The notes beneath the pieces are model-generated. The model saw only the letters and a list, made by a program, of their open reading frames with translations, was not told the origin of the DNA and did no database searches. A stretch of DNA of 34,017 nt from Tissierellia bacterium (GTDB lineage Bacteria; Bacillota; Clostridia; Peptostreptococcales; Acidaminobacteraceae): positions 1 through 34,017 of the forward strand of contig DUVM01000032.1 of NCBI GenBank assembly GCA_012841045.1. Direction: 5' to 3'. Made by a program: the position numbers and the translations under genes. Shown here in pieces: positions 23,653 to 31,288 of this stretch (position 1 is the stretch's first letter; every line of letters begins with the position of its first letter).

Positions 23653-24846
23653 TTACTTGTCTGCATAATTATCAAAATAGCCTTGGATATAAATGATCGG
23701 CGTCCCCTTGTCGCCCGAGCCGCTGGTCAAGTCACAGAGACTTCCCAGGAGGTCACTGTATCTGCGGGGGGTTGTCCCGAGACTCAGCTCCTCATCGATC
23801 TGTCCGGCGCGCTTTTCTCGAATGCTCTTGGCCAGTGCTTCTTTGAGCTCCGCTCCTTTTAGATGGCTGAATTGATTGTCAGCAAGATATTTCAGTTTCA
23901 GCTCGTTGGGCCCACCTTCTAGTCCGGAGGTGAATCCGGGAGATACGACCGGATCGGCAAGTTCCCAAATCATGCCGAGAGGATCTTTAAAAGCGCCGTC
24001 TCCGTACACCATCACTTCGATGGTTTTTCCGGTGAGCTCTTTCATTCGCTTTTGCAGTTCTTCTACCAGCTTCTGTGAGCCTCTTGGGAAGAGCTTGACC
24101 TCTTCGTCCGATGAGAGATTGGAACCTAAGAGTCCGTATTCGGGATTGTATCCATGAGTATCAGAAGGAGTGCACAGCAGATGCTCGAGTCCCGCAATAT
24201 TCTCCGCCTTCGCTTCTAACAGTTTTCTTCTCGTGCGATGTCTGCTGTGAACATCACAGTAGAGAACGTTGCTTGTATACTCGAGGATCGTCTCGGGTCG
24301 ATTCGAAAAGATGATCGTACACTCGGCCCCTTCTGATTCGACAAGATGACGATAATATGCGATATAGTCTACATTTGAAAATGTATGCTTGCACACGCCA
24401 AAATGATCTCGGAACTCCTCTTCTGTCAGCACGTCGGTCCAGGGATTGATCCCTGCTTCATCGAGTTGATCTTCGCTAATCAGATGGTTGCCGACTTCAT
24501 CCGCAGGATAGCTGAGCTGGATGATGACGTGTTTGTTGGCCCTTGAGATGGCCTTGAGGGTGGAAGAAAATCTGTTTCGGCTCATGATGGGAAAGAGAAC
24601 GCCGATTCCCTCTTCAGGAAACAGCCGCCGGATATCAGCAGCCATCTCATCAAGGGATGCATAGTTGCCCTGGGTGCGAGCGACAACACTTTCTGTGATG
24701 GCCAGCACGTCCCGATCTCTGGGTTCTATGTGTTCTCTTTCATAGAACTCCGCCATCAGGCGCGGAACCATCTCAATCAATGAATCCCCTTCGACAAAAA
24801 TCGGTGTGCGAACGGCACTTACCAATGTCCCTATCATACTTTGCAT
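23653..24846 (-). CDS. CofE-like (coenzyme F420-0:glutamate ligase family) protein
   Basis: This encodes 397 residues, with GGGAGGAATGT before the ATG. The N-terminal PIFVEGDSLIEMVP and RDVLAITESVVARTQGN (about 45-61) resemble the F420-0:gamma-L-glutamyl ligase domain. Later motifs are VYGDGAFKDPLGMIWELADPVVSPG and the end TSGSGDKGTPIIYIQGYFDN. True CofE adds glutamates to coenzyme F420, mostly in archaea and actinobacteria. Related proteins of about 400 residues occur in many Firmicutes that do not make F420, and their function is unsettled. No other F420 gene is seen here. The gene has its own promoter and terminator. Confidence 0.78.
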   Translation of the reverse strand: MQSMIGTLVSAVRTPIFVEGDSLIEMVPRLMAEFYEREHIEPRDRDVLAITESVVARTQGNYASLDEMAADIRRLFPEEGIGVLFPIMSRNRFSSTLKAISRANKHVIIQLSYPADEVGNHLISEDQLDEAGINPWTDVLTEEEFRDHFGVCKHTFSNVDYIAYYRHLVESEGAECTIIFSNRPETILEYTSNVLYCDVHSRHRTRRKLLEAKAENIAGLEHLLCTPSDTHGYNPEYGLLGSNLSSDEEVKLFPRGSQKLVEELQKRMKELTGKTIEVMVYGDGAFKDPLGMIWELADPVVSPGFTSGLEGGPNELKLKYLADNQFSHLKGAELKEALAKSIREKRAGQIDEELSLGTTPRRYSDLLGSLCDLTSGSGDKGTPIIYIQGYFDNYADK

Positions 24847-24866
24847 ACATTCCTCCCTGTCCTCTT

Positions 24867-24895
24867 ATTTTAGTGGACTTGGCGACTTCTGACAA
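24867..24895 (-). promoter_or_regulatory. Promoter of the CofE-like gene
   Basis: On the minus strand TTGTCA (24895-24890), a 17-bp spacer and TAAAAT (24872-24867). The start would be near 24860, 14 bp before the ATG. Confidence 0.65.
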
Positions 24896-24954
24896 TGAGC
24901 AACGTCAATCTTCTTAAGCAGTTTCATATCTTTAGGTGTCAAATGCTGGCAAAA

Positions 24955-26658
24955 TTAGGCATTTTTCTCTGTCGACTTTTCTAATTCACCTTCCGTCTGT
25001 CCTCGTCTCGGTCCTGATCTTCTGCGAGAGTTTCCCAGAAGACGACGTCGATTCTCTTCCTTCGGAAAATCAAGCGGATGATCGATCTTGATCATGATCA
25101 CCTTGTCTCCTTTTAGAAGAAGTGTCTCACCAACGGGGACAATAATGTCCGTGTCTTTTCTCTGCACCATAATGATCAGGCGATCACTTTCTAGCTTCAG
25201 ATCCATGATCTGCTGATTCTCCCATGGATGGCCTGCAGGAATCGTAAACTCAATCAGATCCTGACCGCTTTCATCAAAGTGCACCTCCCCGCCGAGTATG
25301 ACAAGATCATCCTCTTTAAGCGTGACGTGACCCCTGGGCACCACCGTTTGTCCGTCTCGTTCAATTTTTGCCACAATGAAATCGAAGGTGAGATTGAGCT
25401 CGCTGACCTTTCGACCCACCAAGGTGCTATCCGGATGAATGCGCGTCTCCAAAAAGCCGATTTCTGCTTTGTCCATATAATAGTTAAAGGTCTGTAGCAC
25501 CGTGTCATGAGGGTCGAGCATATCCCACTTTTTTGACATGGGCGGCATCAGATACCCCTGCACGAAAGAAGATAACACGCAGATGCCAAACACAACGTGG
25601 TAGACATCCACAGAAAAGGACGCCCCGCTATTGACGGCGATGATCGCAAAAGCAATCGCTGCCGCCCCTCGAATACCTGCTAAAGAAATGATCTTCAGTT
25701 GATCGCTTCTTAGTCGAAAAGGAAGCATCAGGGCATACACTGATAGCGGCCTGGCGATAAGAGTCATAAAGACCATGACTACCAAGGCCATCGGGAAGGT
25801 CGATAGGAAATCGGAGACATTCGATAAAAGCCCAAGGATAAAAAACAGCCCAATCTGCATGATCTCGGCAAAGCCGTCAAAAAAGAATACGACGTCGCGC
25901 TTCCCTCGAAACTCCATGTTCCCTAGGTAGATGCCCAGAATATAGAGCGCCAGATAGCCGTTTCCGCCCATCAGACTGGTTGAGGCATACGTCAGGAGCA
26001 TGGCCGCTGCCATGAACACGGCATTGAGACCATCTGCTCGAAGTGGAATCGTCTTTAAAAGCTTCCCCGTTCCCAGCGCAAACACAGCGCCAAACAATAT
26101 GCCGATCAGCACCTGGGAGAGAATCAAGATGGGGATCGACAAATCTGAGCCAAGAAGCACCGAGAGAAACACCATCGTCATCGTGTAGGCCGTCGGGTCG
26201 TTGGAGCCGCTCTCGAGCTCAAGGAGCGATGCCGAATGGTATTTCAAGTTCAGATTTTTTGAGCGGAGAATATTTGAGACACTCGCATAGTCGGTAGAGC
26301 CGACAATTGAACCGATCAGCAGCGCTTCGACCATTTTCATGCCCAGTACATAGTGGGCAAACAATCCGGTCAAAAAAGCGGTCGCCACAACACCAAGTGA
26401 ACTGAGGACAATGGCTTCTTTTGCGACAGGTTTGGTCATATTCCAGTTGGTGCCAAAGCCACCGTAGAACATGATGACCATCAGCGCCACCGTGGCAAAG
26501 TGATCGGCAAAGGCGAAGTCATTAAACTCAATCCCGAGGGCTCCAAAGCCCATTCCTAACACAATAAATAGCAACAGCGCCGGGATCCCGTGTCGATTGG
26601 ATACGCTGATGGCAAAAAGGGCAAGGATGAGAATGACTCCGACCAGTAAGTATGGCAT
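24955..26658 (-). CDS. Cation/proton antiporter with two TrkA-C domains (NhaP2/CvrA-like)
   Basis: This encodes 567 residues. About a dozen membrane helices fill residues 1-390. The ion-binding segment GSIVGSTDYASVSNIL (about 116-131) resembles the GSTD(A)A motif of CPA1 antiporters. The C-terminus holds two regulatory TrkA-C domains (about 400-470 and 475-545), which bind nucleotides or cations, and a basic tail (RRRLLGNSRRRSGPRRG). Such proteins exchange K+ or Na+ for H+ across the membrane. GGAG lies nine bases before the ATG. The gene is 43 bp downstream of a BlaI-type repressor gene on the same strand, and probably is under its control. Confidence 0.88.
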   Translation of the reverse strand: MPYLLVGVILILALFAISVSNRHGIPALLLFIVLGMGFGALGIEFNDFAFADHFATVALMVIMFYGGFGTNWNMTKPVAKEAIVLSSLGVVATAFLTGLFAHYVLGMKMVEALLIGSIVGSTDYASVSNILRSKNLNLKYHSASLLELESGSNDPTAYTMTMVFLSVLLGSDLSIPILILSQVLIGILFGAVFALGTGKLLKTIPLRADGLNAVFMAAAMLLTYASTSLMGGNGYLALYILGIYLGNMEFRGKRDVVFFFDGFAEIMQIGLFFILGLLSNVSDFLSTFPMALVVMVFMTLIARPLSVYALMLPFRLRSDQLKIISLAGIRGAAAIAFAIIAVNSGASFSVDVYHVVFGICVLSSFVQGYLMPPMSKKWDMLDPHDTVLQTFNYYMDKAEIGFLETRIHPDSTLVGRKVSELNLTFDFIVAKIERDGQTVVPRGHVTLKEDDLVILGGEVHFDESGQDLIEFTIPAGHPWENQQIMDLKLESDRLIIMVQRKDTDIIVPVGETLLLKGDKVIMIKIDHPLDFPKEENRRRLLGNSRRRSGPRRGQTEGELEKSTEKNA

Positions 26659-26701
26659 ACAATACGTCTCCTACTATGTATTTAACACCGGTGGCAAGAG
26701 A

Positions 26702-27064
26702 CTAATCTTGCTTCGCGGTACGGATGGATTTCTCTATTTCTCGGATATCCTCTTCGCTCAGAGGATTCCTCTTCATATATGCTTTGACAAAGGCAGGAAA
26801 GGAACCGGCAAAGGCGTCTTTCACGAGCTCCTCTCCCTGCATCATATAAAAGTCGGAGCGGGAGATGCGCGAGGTCACGATGCTCTCACGGTTTTGAAAC
26901 ATCCCGCGCTCAATCAGCTTTCTGAGAACCGTATATGTTGTCGGTTTTTTCCAGGACAATTTCTGTTCACACAGTGCGACCAGCTCACGCGAATACAGCG
27001 GCTCATGATCCCAGATAATGTTGGCAAACTGCGACTCCACAGGGCCAAGCGCCTTACTTTCCAT
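26702..27064 (-). CDS. BlaI/MecI/CopY-family transcriptional repressor
   Basis: This encodes 120 residues from ATG 27064, directly after AAGGAGG. A winged helix covers about residues 5-80 (LGPVESQFANIIWDHEPLYSREL, TTYTVLRKLIERGMF), followed by a helical dimerisation tail. BlaI/MecI normally pairs with a BlaR1 sensor-protease, but no blaR1, penicillinase or copper gene is present; the next gene downstream is a cation/proton antiporter. It may respond to an ion or to a sensor encoded elsewhere. TTGACA at 27134-27129 is a candidate -35 box, with TAGACT 17 bp on or TATAGA 15 bp on as -10. Confidence 0.85.
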   Translation of the reverse strand: MESKALGPVESQFANIIWDHEPLYSRELVALCEQKLSWKKPTTYTVLRKLIERGMFQNRESIVTSRISRSDFYMMQGEELVKDAFAGSFPAFVKAYMKRNPLSEEDIREIEKSIRTAKQD

Positions 27065-27105
27065 GACGCCTCCTTTCACTTCAAACTCAACTGCACACGG
27101 TATTT

Positions 27106-27134
27106 AGTCTATAGTCAATAAACCAGCTTGTCAA
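27106..27134 (-). promoter_or_regulatory. Candidate promoter of the BlaI-antiporter operon
   Basis: On the minus strand TTGACA is followed by TAGACT at 17-bp spacing (or TATAGA at 15). The -10 area holds the direct repeat TAGTC-TA-TAGTC, a possible repressor contact. Confidence 0.45.
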
Positions 27135-27224
27135 TCGCAGACGGCTCGTTTTGACACCTAGGGAGAAACCCTTCTTCTTTGGGGTATGGATACAAAGAGT
27201 TGGATAAATGAGAAGGAGGTAAAT

Positions 27225-27716
27225 ATGTCAGTTACCGATATCGATAGAAATTATCTGAGAAGAGCCGTCGATTTAGCAAAAGAAGCGTTGCAAAAAGGGG
27301 ATCAGCCCTTTGGTTCTGTCCTTGTCTCAAAAGACGGTGAGGTTCTCTTTGAAGATCACAATCATGTCTCAGATGGAGATCACACGCAGCATCCGGAGTT
27401 CAACATCGCCCGGTGGGCCGCGCAGAATATGACGCCCGAAGAGAGACAATTAGCAACCGTCTACACTTCTGGAGAGCACTGTCCCATGTGTTCAGGAGCT
27501 CACGGCATGGTCGGACTTGGCCGCATCGTCATCGCCAGCTCTTCAAAGCAATTGCAGGCGTGGCGAGAGGAGATGGGCGCTCCGCCTTCTAATGTGCGCG
27601 GCCTCGCCATTCAGGAAGTCATCCGTGAGATCGTCGTCGACGGCCCGGTGCCAGAGTTTGAAGAAGAGATCAAAGAGCTGCAGAGACAGGCGTTCGAGAG
27701 AGGCAAGAACGCTTAG
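27225..27716 (+). CDS. Cytidine/guanine-type nucleoside deaminase
   Basis: This encodes 163 residues from ATG 27225, after the strong site AAGGAGGT. The zinc-dependent deaminase motifs are HPE at 56-58 (His56 ligand, Glu58 proton shuttle) and CPMC at 86-89 (both Cys as ligands). HPE replaces the commoner HAE, as in a subgroup of purine or nucleoside deaminases. It lacks the tRNA-binding basic tail of TadA, so a base or nucleoside substrate, perhaps guanine or cytosine, is more likely than tRNA; this is inference. It is single-gene and ends in a strong terminator. Confidence 0.83.
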   Translation: MSVTDIDRNYLRRAVDLAKEALQKGDQPFGSVLVSKDGEVLFEDHNHVSDGDHTQHPEFNIARWAAQNMTPEERQLATVYTSGEHCPMCSGAHGMVGLGRIVIASSSKQLQAWREEMGAPPSNVRGLAIQEVIREIVVDGPVPEFEEEIKELQRQAFERGKNA

Positions 27717-27735
27717 AAAGATCATGTAAGAACGA

Positions 27736-27770
27736 AAGCGAGACAAACAATGTCTCGCTTCATTTTCTTA
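27736..27770 (+). terminator. Rho-independent terminator after the deaminase gene
   Basis: A perfect 10-bp stem (AAGCGAGACA with TGTCTCGCTT, 5-nt loop) is followed by a T-rich CATTTTCTT. It is likely bidirectional, as the convergent MBL gene ends at 27802. Confidence 0.85.
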
Positions 27771-27801
27771 GAGATATACTCGTATAGAAGGTCCTAGCCG
27801 T

Positions 27802-28620
27802 TTAGATAGTGAACACACTCCCGGCCGGAAGATAGTGGATCTTCTCTCCCATCACTTCTTTCAATCGAGCAAAGGGAATCTGCCCGGTACAGTGCCCGGT
27901 ATAGAAAGTGACACCGGTCTCCAAAAGGTATCTGCCCAGTTCATCGATCGATTCGAGGCTGTCGTGACTTCCCCGTGTGGTGGATAGATGAAATCCACCG
28001 ATGGAGACGTCAGGCATCTTCCCCTTCAGTTCTTGAAAGTGATGTAAAATATTTCTGATCCCATTATGAGAGCAGCCTGTCAGAAGAAGTGTCTTGCCGT
28101 TCTCCTCGACGATCAGGCTCTGCTCATGGGAAAAAGTATCTGCGACCTTTTCTCCATCCTTCTCCATGAGAAGACTCTTATTCGACATCGGAAGCGCAAA
28201 ATGCTGCACCACATTGGAAAAGACCTGCAGCCCTTTAGAAAGGAAGAATCGATCCGACGTAAAGACAAAGCGCTTATTGTCTTTTAATTCCTGATCAAGC
28301 CCAATATACTCCACACCGTCTTTTTTCGCTGCATAGTATTTTTCAAATGCCAACCGATGAAGAAAAATTTCAGCCTTTTCATTTTCTCGAAGAAACGCCT
28401 TCAGTCCGCCCCCGTGATCATAGTGACCATGAGAGAGAACCAGATAGTCGATATCCGAGATATCTACGCCTAAGGCCTGTGCATTCTTCAAGTAAAGCTC
28501 ACTGGCGCCGGTGTCAAAGAGAACCTTCTTTTCTTGTGTCTCTATATATATGCTGAGGCCGTGTTCATGATGAAATGTCTGCGATATCGAAGTGTTCTCC
28601 GAGAGTACCTTGATCTGCAT
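27802..28620 (-). CDS. MBL-fold metallo-hydrolase
   Basis: This encodes 272 residues from ATG 28620, with AAAGGA upstream; the longer in-frame start is within the preceding gene. The metallo-beta-lactamase motif HGHYDHG is at 64-70 (His64, His66, Asp68, His69 as metal ligands). Later metal-binding residues are seen in GCSHNG (about 210), GGFH and GHC. This subgroup is annotated as MBL-fold hydrolase close to 7,8-dihydropterin-6-yl-methyl-4-(beta-D-ribofuranosyl)aminobenzene 5'-phosphate synthase; the substrate is unknown. Its gene is 14 bp after a DUF134 DNA-binding protein gene, a recurring pairing in Firmicutes and archaea. Confidence 0.85.
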   Translation of the reverse strand: MQIKVLSENTSISQTFHHEHGLSIYIETQEKKVLFDTGASELYLKNAQALGVDISDIDYLVLSHGHYDHGGGLKAFLRENEKAEIFLHRLAFEKYYAAKKDGVEYIGLDQELKDNKRFVFTSDRFFLSKGLQVFSNVVQHFALPMSNKSLLMEKDGEKVADTFSHEQSLIVEENGKTLLLTGCSHNGIRNILHHFQELKGKMPDVSIGGFHLSTTRGSHDSLESIDELGRYLLETGVTFYTGHCTGQIPFARLKEVMGEKIHYLPAGSVFTI

Positions 28621-28634
28621 GATGGTCCTTTCCT

Positions 28635-29009
28635 TTAGCCTTCGGAGGCGGCGTCTTTTTGTCTTCTTCTCTGTCGGCGATGCGAGCAACCTCGACCACA
28701 TCCCTTTTCGGGATCTTCACAGAGAGTGTACTCGCCTCCTTCGATCAGGAGTTCTTTGTTGTTGACCAATACGTCCGAGAGTTTTTTTCTTGCCTCAACA
28801 TAGATACCCTGTACGGTTGTTCGAGCTACTTGCATTTGCTCGGCGCACTCTTCTTGTGTGAAACCTTCCCAATCAATCAGGCGAATGGCTTCATATTCAT
28901 CCACGCTCATGACGACGGTTTGAGGTTTTCTTCCTCTTCTGTTCATGGGTCCGAAGCGATTGTTGCCCGGCAGACGGCATACTTGTCTTCGTTTCACGGG
29001 TCTTGCCAT
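28635..29009 (-). CDS. UPF0251/DUF134 DNA-binding protein
   Basis: This encodes 124 residues from ATG 29009, after GGAGGAATGT. It begins MARPVKRRQVCRLPGNNRFGP, as in UPF0251. A sigma-70 region-4-like helix-turn-helix covers about 35-85 (SVDEYEAIRLIDWEGFTQEEC and VARTTVQGIYVEARKKL). The tail is Cys-rich and basic (GCGRGCSHRRQRRRQK), which might bind metal. Members are often next to NifB/NifX-like or MBL proteins and are presumed metal-related regulators. Two perfect TGACATATGTCA palindromes in the control region are natural candidates for its binding sites. Confidence 0.85.
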   Translation of the reverse strand: MARPVKRRQVCRLPGNNRFGPMNRRGRKPQTVVMSVDEYEAIRLIDWEGFTQEECAEQMQVARTTVQGIYVEARKKLSDVLVNNKELLIEGGEYTLCEDPEKGCGRGCSHRRQRRRQKDAASEG

Positions 29010-29034
29010 ACATTCCTCCGACACTTCTTAAAGC

Positions 29035-29238
29035 TCACTCTTCGATGCGTTCCAATCTCTCCGATTCGATCCTCTGTCTTTTGCATGCTCCGAATGTTTC
29101 TGTGTGACTTCCTCGAGCACATCCACAGCACGCTCTTCTTGCGCGCCTGCGTCTTCCCTGTCCTCGTCGCGCTCGTGCATTCTCCTGAATCCCTTCAGGA
29201 TGTAAAAGATTTGAGCGTTCTCTTTTTCTCGTTCTCAC
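29035..29238 (-). CDS. Possible small Arg/Cys-rich protein (uncertain)
   Basis: This is a 67-codon frame starting at GTG 29238, with GAGGTG about ten bases upstream, ending 26 bp before the DUF134 gene. The product is very rich in Arg, with a CCGC cluster near residues 37-40 and another Cys at 51. I know no family. Its place between the double operator and the DUF134 gene would make it the first gene of that operon. The high Arg content and biased composition are also what a random purine-rich leader gives, so I give it low confidence. The rest of the 29010-29372 gap holds the operators and promoter. Confidence 0.25.
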   Translation of the reverse strand: MRTRKRERSNLLHPEGIQENARARRGQGRRRRARRACCGCARGSHTETFGACKRQRIESERLERIEE

Positions 29239-29274
29239 TCTGTTTCACCTCATTTCTTTCTCGTCTTTATTTAT

Positions 29275-29286
29275 TGACATATGTCA
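29275..29286. promoter_or_regulatory. Operator palindrome TGACATATGTCA, copy 1
   Basis: A perfect 12-bp palindrome, just downstream of the expected transcription start (near 29288) of the DUF134 operon. It is identical to copy 2. Confidence 0.75.
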
Positions 29287-29294
29287 TCAATTAA

Positions 29295-29323
29295 AGTAAA
29301 GCATAGTTACTGACATATGTCAA
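29295..29323 (-). promoter_or_regulatory. Promoter candidate of the DUF134-MBL operon
   Basis: On the minus strand TTGACA (29323-29318, within palindrome copy 2), a 17-bp spacer and TTTACT (29300-29295). The two palindromes thus lie over the -35 box and just after the start site. Confidence 0.5.
29311..29322. promoter_or_regulatory. Operator palindrome TGACATATGTCA, copy 2
   Basis: A second perfect copy, centre-to-centre 36 bp from copy 1, overlapping the -35 box of the promoter candidate. Confidence 0.75.
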
Positions 29324-29372
29324 TATCTATGCTTTCTTTTTTTCAACCTCACTCAAGAAAACTTTCTTTCGT

Positions 29373-30557
29373 TTATACCTCATCCATCCCGGAAGGAGAT
29401 GGCCTTTTTCCTGTCAGAAAGTACAGCGCCAAAGCGATCAGCACAGAGACAATGGACCATTGAAACATCTGCCCGTAGCCAATCTTGGAGGCGACGATTC
29501 CCAAGATCACTGAGCCAACACCAATACCGCTGTCAAAGCCGACGAAGAAGGTCGAATTTGCAATGCCTAAATTGCTCCTGGGAGCGTGAATCACAGCCAA
29601 TGTCTGAAGGCTCGACTGGACCGCTCCAAACCCCGTCCCGTAACAAAACGCCGCGAGTAGAAACATCGTGAGTGTCTGTGCTCTAGCAAGAATCAGCATG
29701 GCGATGATGATCCCCGCCATCCCCGGTAGAACGGCAGAGGTGACCCCATGGCGATCCACCAGTCTTCCAAAGGCAGGCCTCGCAATCAGCATAAACATCG
29801 CCATCACGGTGAAGAAAATACCGAATTGGGTAATGCCCCGCTCCATAGCGTGTAGCGCTAAGAAGCTGTTGAGGGCCCCATAGCTCATCGTCACAAAAAA
29901 CATGACGCTGGCGGGCCGAAGAGAAGTCTTTTCAAAGAGCGCACTGCGCGTTTCCGATGTTTTTGATACGGAAATCTTTTTATATTTCACGGCAAAAGAT
30001 AATATAAGAGCGATGATCGCTAAAAAAGCTGAGAGAAGAGAAACGATGTTGAACCCCCTCGATGCGATAAGATACAGCCCCAAAGCCGGAGCACTTGCCA
30101 TCGCAAGATTGCTAGCCAGCGTGAAATATCCCATGCCTTCGCCATAGCGCTCATTAGGAATATTGTCCGATGCCACTGTATAGAGGGCAGTACTGGAAAT
30201 GCCCCAGCCCTTTCCGTGAAGATAGCGAAAGAGGAGAATGGGCCCCATCGCTGTGATCCATGCATAGGACGCCGTGGCAAGGATAAAGACGAATATTCCC
30301 AGCAAAAAAACTCTTTTTCTACCGATTCTGTCCACTGATCTTCCTGCGATAGGTCGGCTAAGCAAGGTGGCAATCGTAAAGATGCCGTTGATCCAACCGA
30401 TCATGTGATCCTCCGCTCCCAGGCTTTTGACATAGACGGAAATGGTCGGTGTCACCAACTGAAAGCTAAAGTATAAAAACAGATTGATCAGTGTGATCAG
30501 CAGAAATTGCTTTGTCCAAAGAGGAGTATCGAGCGACGTGTGTTTACCCTGAGGCAT
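29373..30557 (-). CDS. MFS transporter, drug-efflux type
   Basis: This encodes 394 residues with twelve predicted membrane helices. GGAAGGAGA precedes ATG 30557. The loop 2-3 motif reads GRSVDRIGRKRVFLLG (about 72-87), the MFS motif A, and a second copy is FGRLVDRHG (about 263-271), typical of the pseudo-repeat. It resembles YfcJ/quinolone-type DHA1 exporters, with 12 helices and no large loops. The substrate is unknown. It is divergent from the PAS gene and ends 50 bp before the second TGACATATGTCA copy; no strong terminator was found between them. Confidence 0.87.
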   Translation of the reverse strand: MPQGKHTSLDTPLWTKQFLLITLINLFLYFSFQLVTPTISVYVKSLGAEDHMIGWINGIFTIATLLSRPIAGRSVDRIGRKRVFLLGIFVFILATASYAWITAMGPILLFRYLHGKGWGISSTALYTVASDNIPNERYGEGMGYFTLASNLAMASAPALGLYLIASRGFNIVSLLSAFLAIIALILSFAVKYKKISVSKTSETRSALFEKTSLRPASVMFFVTMSYGALNSFLALHAMERGITQFGIFFTVMAMFMLIARPAFGRLVDRHGVTSAVLPGMAGIIIAMLILARAQTLTMFLLAAFCYGTGFGAVQSSLQTLAVIHAPRSNLGIANSTFFVGFDSGIGVGSVILGIVASKIGYGQMFQWSIVSVLIALALYFLTGKRPSPSGMDEV

Positions 30558-30674
30558 GCTGTCTCCTTCCTACAATGTGCACTGTTACTAGTATACATGG
30601 AAAATGGACACCATGGGCCGGATGGAAGATGCGAGCCTTCTGTCAGAGTGCCAGTTATCATTCTGAGAACTCAG

Positions 30675-30703
30675 CTCACATGCATCTTATTTAAGGGTAT
30701 AGA
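30675..30703 (+). promoter_or_regulatory. Weak promoter candidate of the PAS gene
   Basis: CTCACA (30675-30680), a 17-bp spacer and TATAGA (30698-30703); each box has about four matches to consensus. Confidence 0.4.
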
Positions 30704-30733
30704 TACATACTACGACTGGAAGGAGGGAATCCT

Positions 30734-31156
30734 ATGAATCTATTACACGCCTTGGAGATCTCCCCGGATGCTGTGATCGTGCTGGACAGAAAAGGTGACG
30801 TCGTCTATTGGAATCAGGGCGCTACGGATACTTTCGGATACACGTCGCAGGATATGCTCGGTCATAACTTAGACGCTATTATTCCCGAGAAACTGCGGGA
30901 ACGTCACAATGAGGCGTACGCTCTCTATGTCAAAACGGGAAAATCAAAATACGGTCCGGGCCATATGTTGGCGGTGCCGGCTACAAACAAAGCGGGAGAG
31001 CGAATGTCCGTGGAGTTTCGCCTCGCCATTTTGCATGACGCTCAGGGCAATGTAGAATACGTCTTCTCCATTCTTCGAGATGTCACGGAGCGCTGGAACA
31101 AAGAGCAGGAGCTTCGAAGACAGATGGCTGACTTGAGGAGAAAAGCTCAAGAATAG
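30734..31156 (+). CDS. Stand-alone PAS-domain protein
   Basis: This encodes 140 residues, with GGAAGGAGGG before the ATG. A single PAS domain fills residues 1-120 (ALEISPDAVIVLDRKGDVVYWNQGATDTFGYT as the start). A short charged helix (about 118-140, KEQELRRQMADLRRKAQ) could be a coiled-coil dimer tail. No kinase, GGDEF or HTH output domain is fused, and the next gene is behind a terminator. The segment IPEKLRERHNEAYALYVKTG resembles the helix of FixL where a His (here His58) binds haem, but an RH pair there is frequent in PAS domains that bind no haem. Partner and ligand are unknown. Confidence 0.82.
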   Translation: MNLLHALEISPDAVIVLDRKGDVVYWNQGATDTFGYTSQDMLGHNLDAIIPEKLRERHNEAYALYVKTGKSKYGPGHMLAVPATNKAGERMSVEFRLAILHDAQGNVEYVFSILRDVTERWNKEQELRRQMADLRRKAQE

Positions 31157-31187
31157 AGGCGGCGTTTTCGGTCGTCCCTCTTTTTTT
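31155..31187 (+). terminator. Rho-independent terminator after the PAS gene
   Basis: AGAGGCGGCG pairs imperfectly with CGGTCGTCCCTCT and is followed by a T7 run at 31181-31187. Confidence 0.7.
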
Positions 31188-31234
31188 ATGGCTATCTTTC
31201 TACACAGGCGAAAAAAAATAATTACAAAAAGGAC

Positions 31235-31263
31235 TTGACATCTGGTTTCATAGGCTATATTAT
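31235..31263 (+). promoter_or_regulatory. Sigma-A promoter of the T-box operon
   Basis: TTGACA (31235-31240), a 17-bp spacer and TATTAT (31258-31263). The start would be near 31270, at the 5' end of the T-box leader. Confidence 0.85.
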
Positions 31264-31288
31264 TTCATTAATTTCAAATTCCTGGAAA

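Noticed and set aside
28659-29294. A 211-codon plus-strand frame over DUF134 and its leader
   Set aside because: Antisense to a well-supported DUF134 gene; the sequence reads as low-complexity shadow of Arg/Glu-rich coding.
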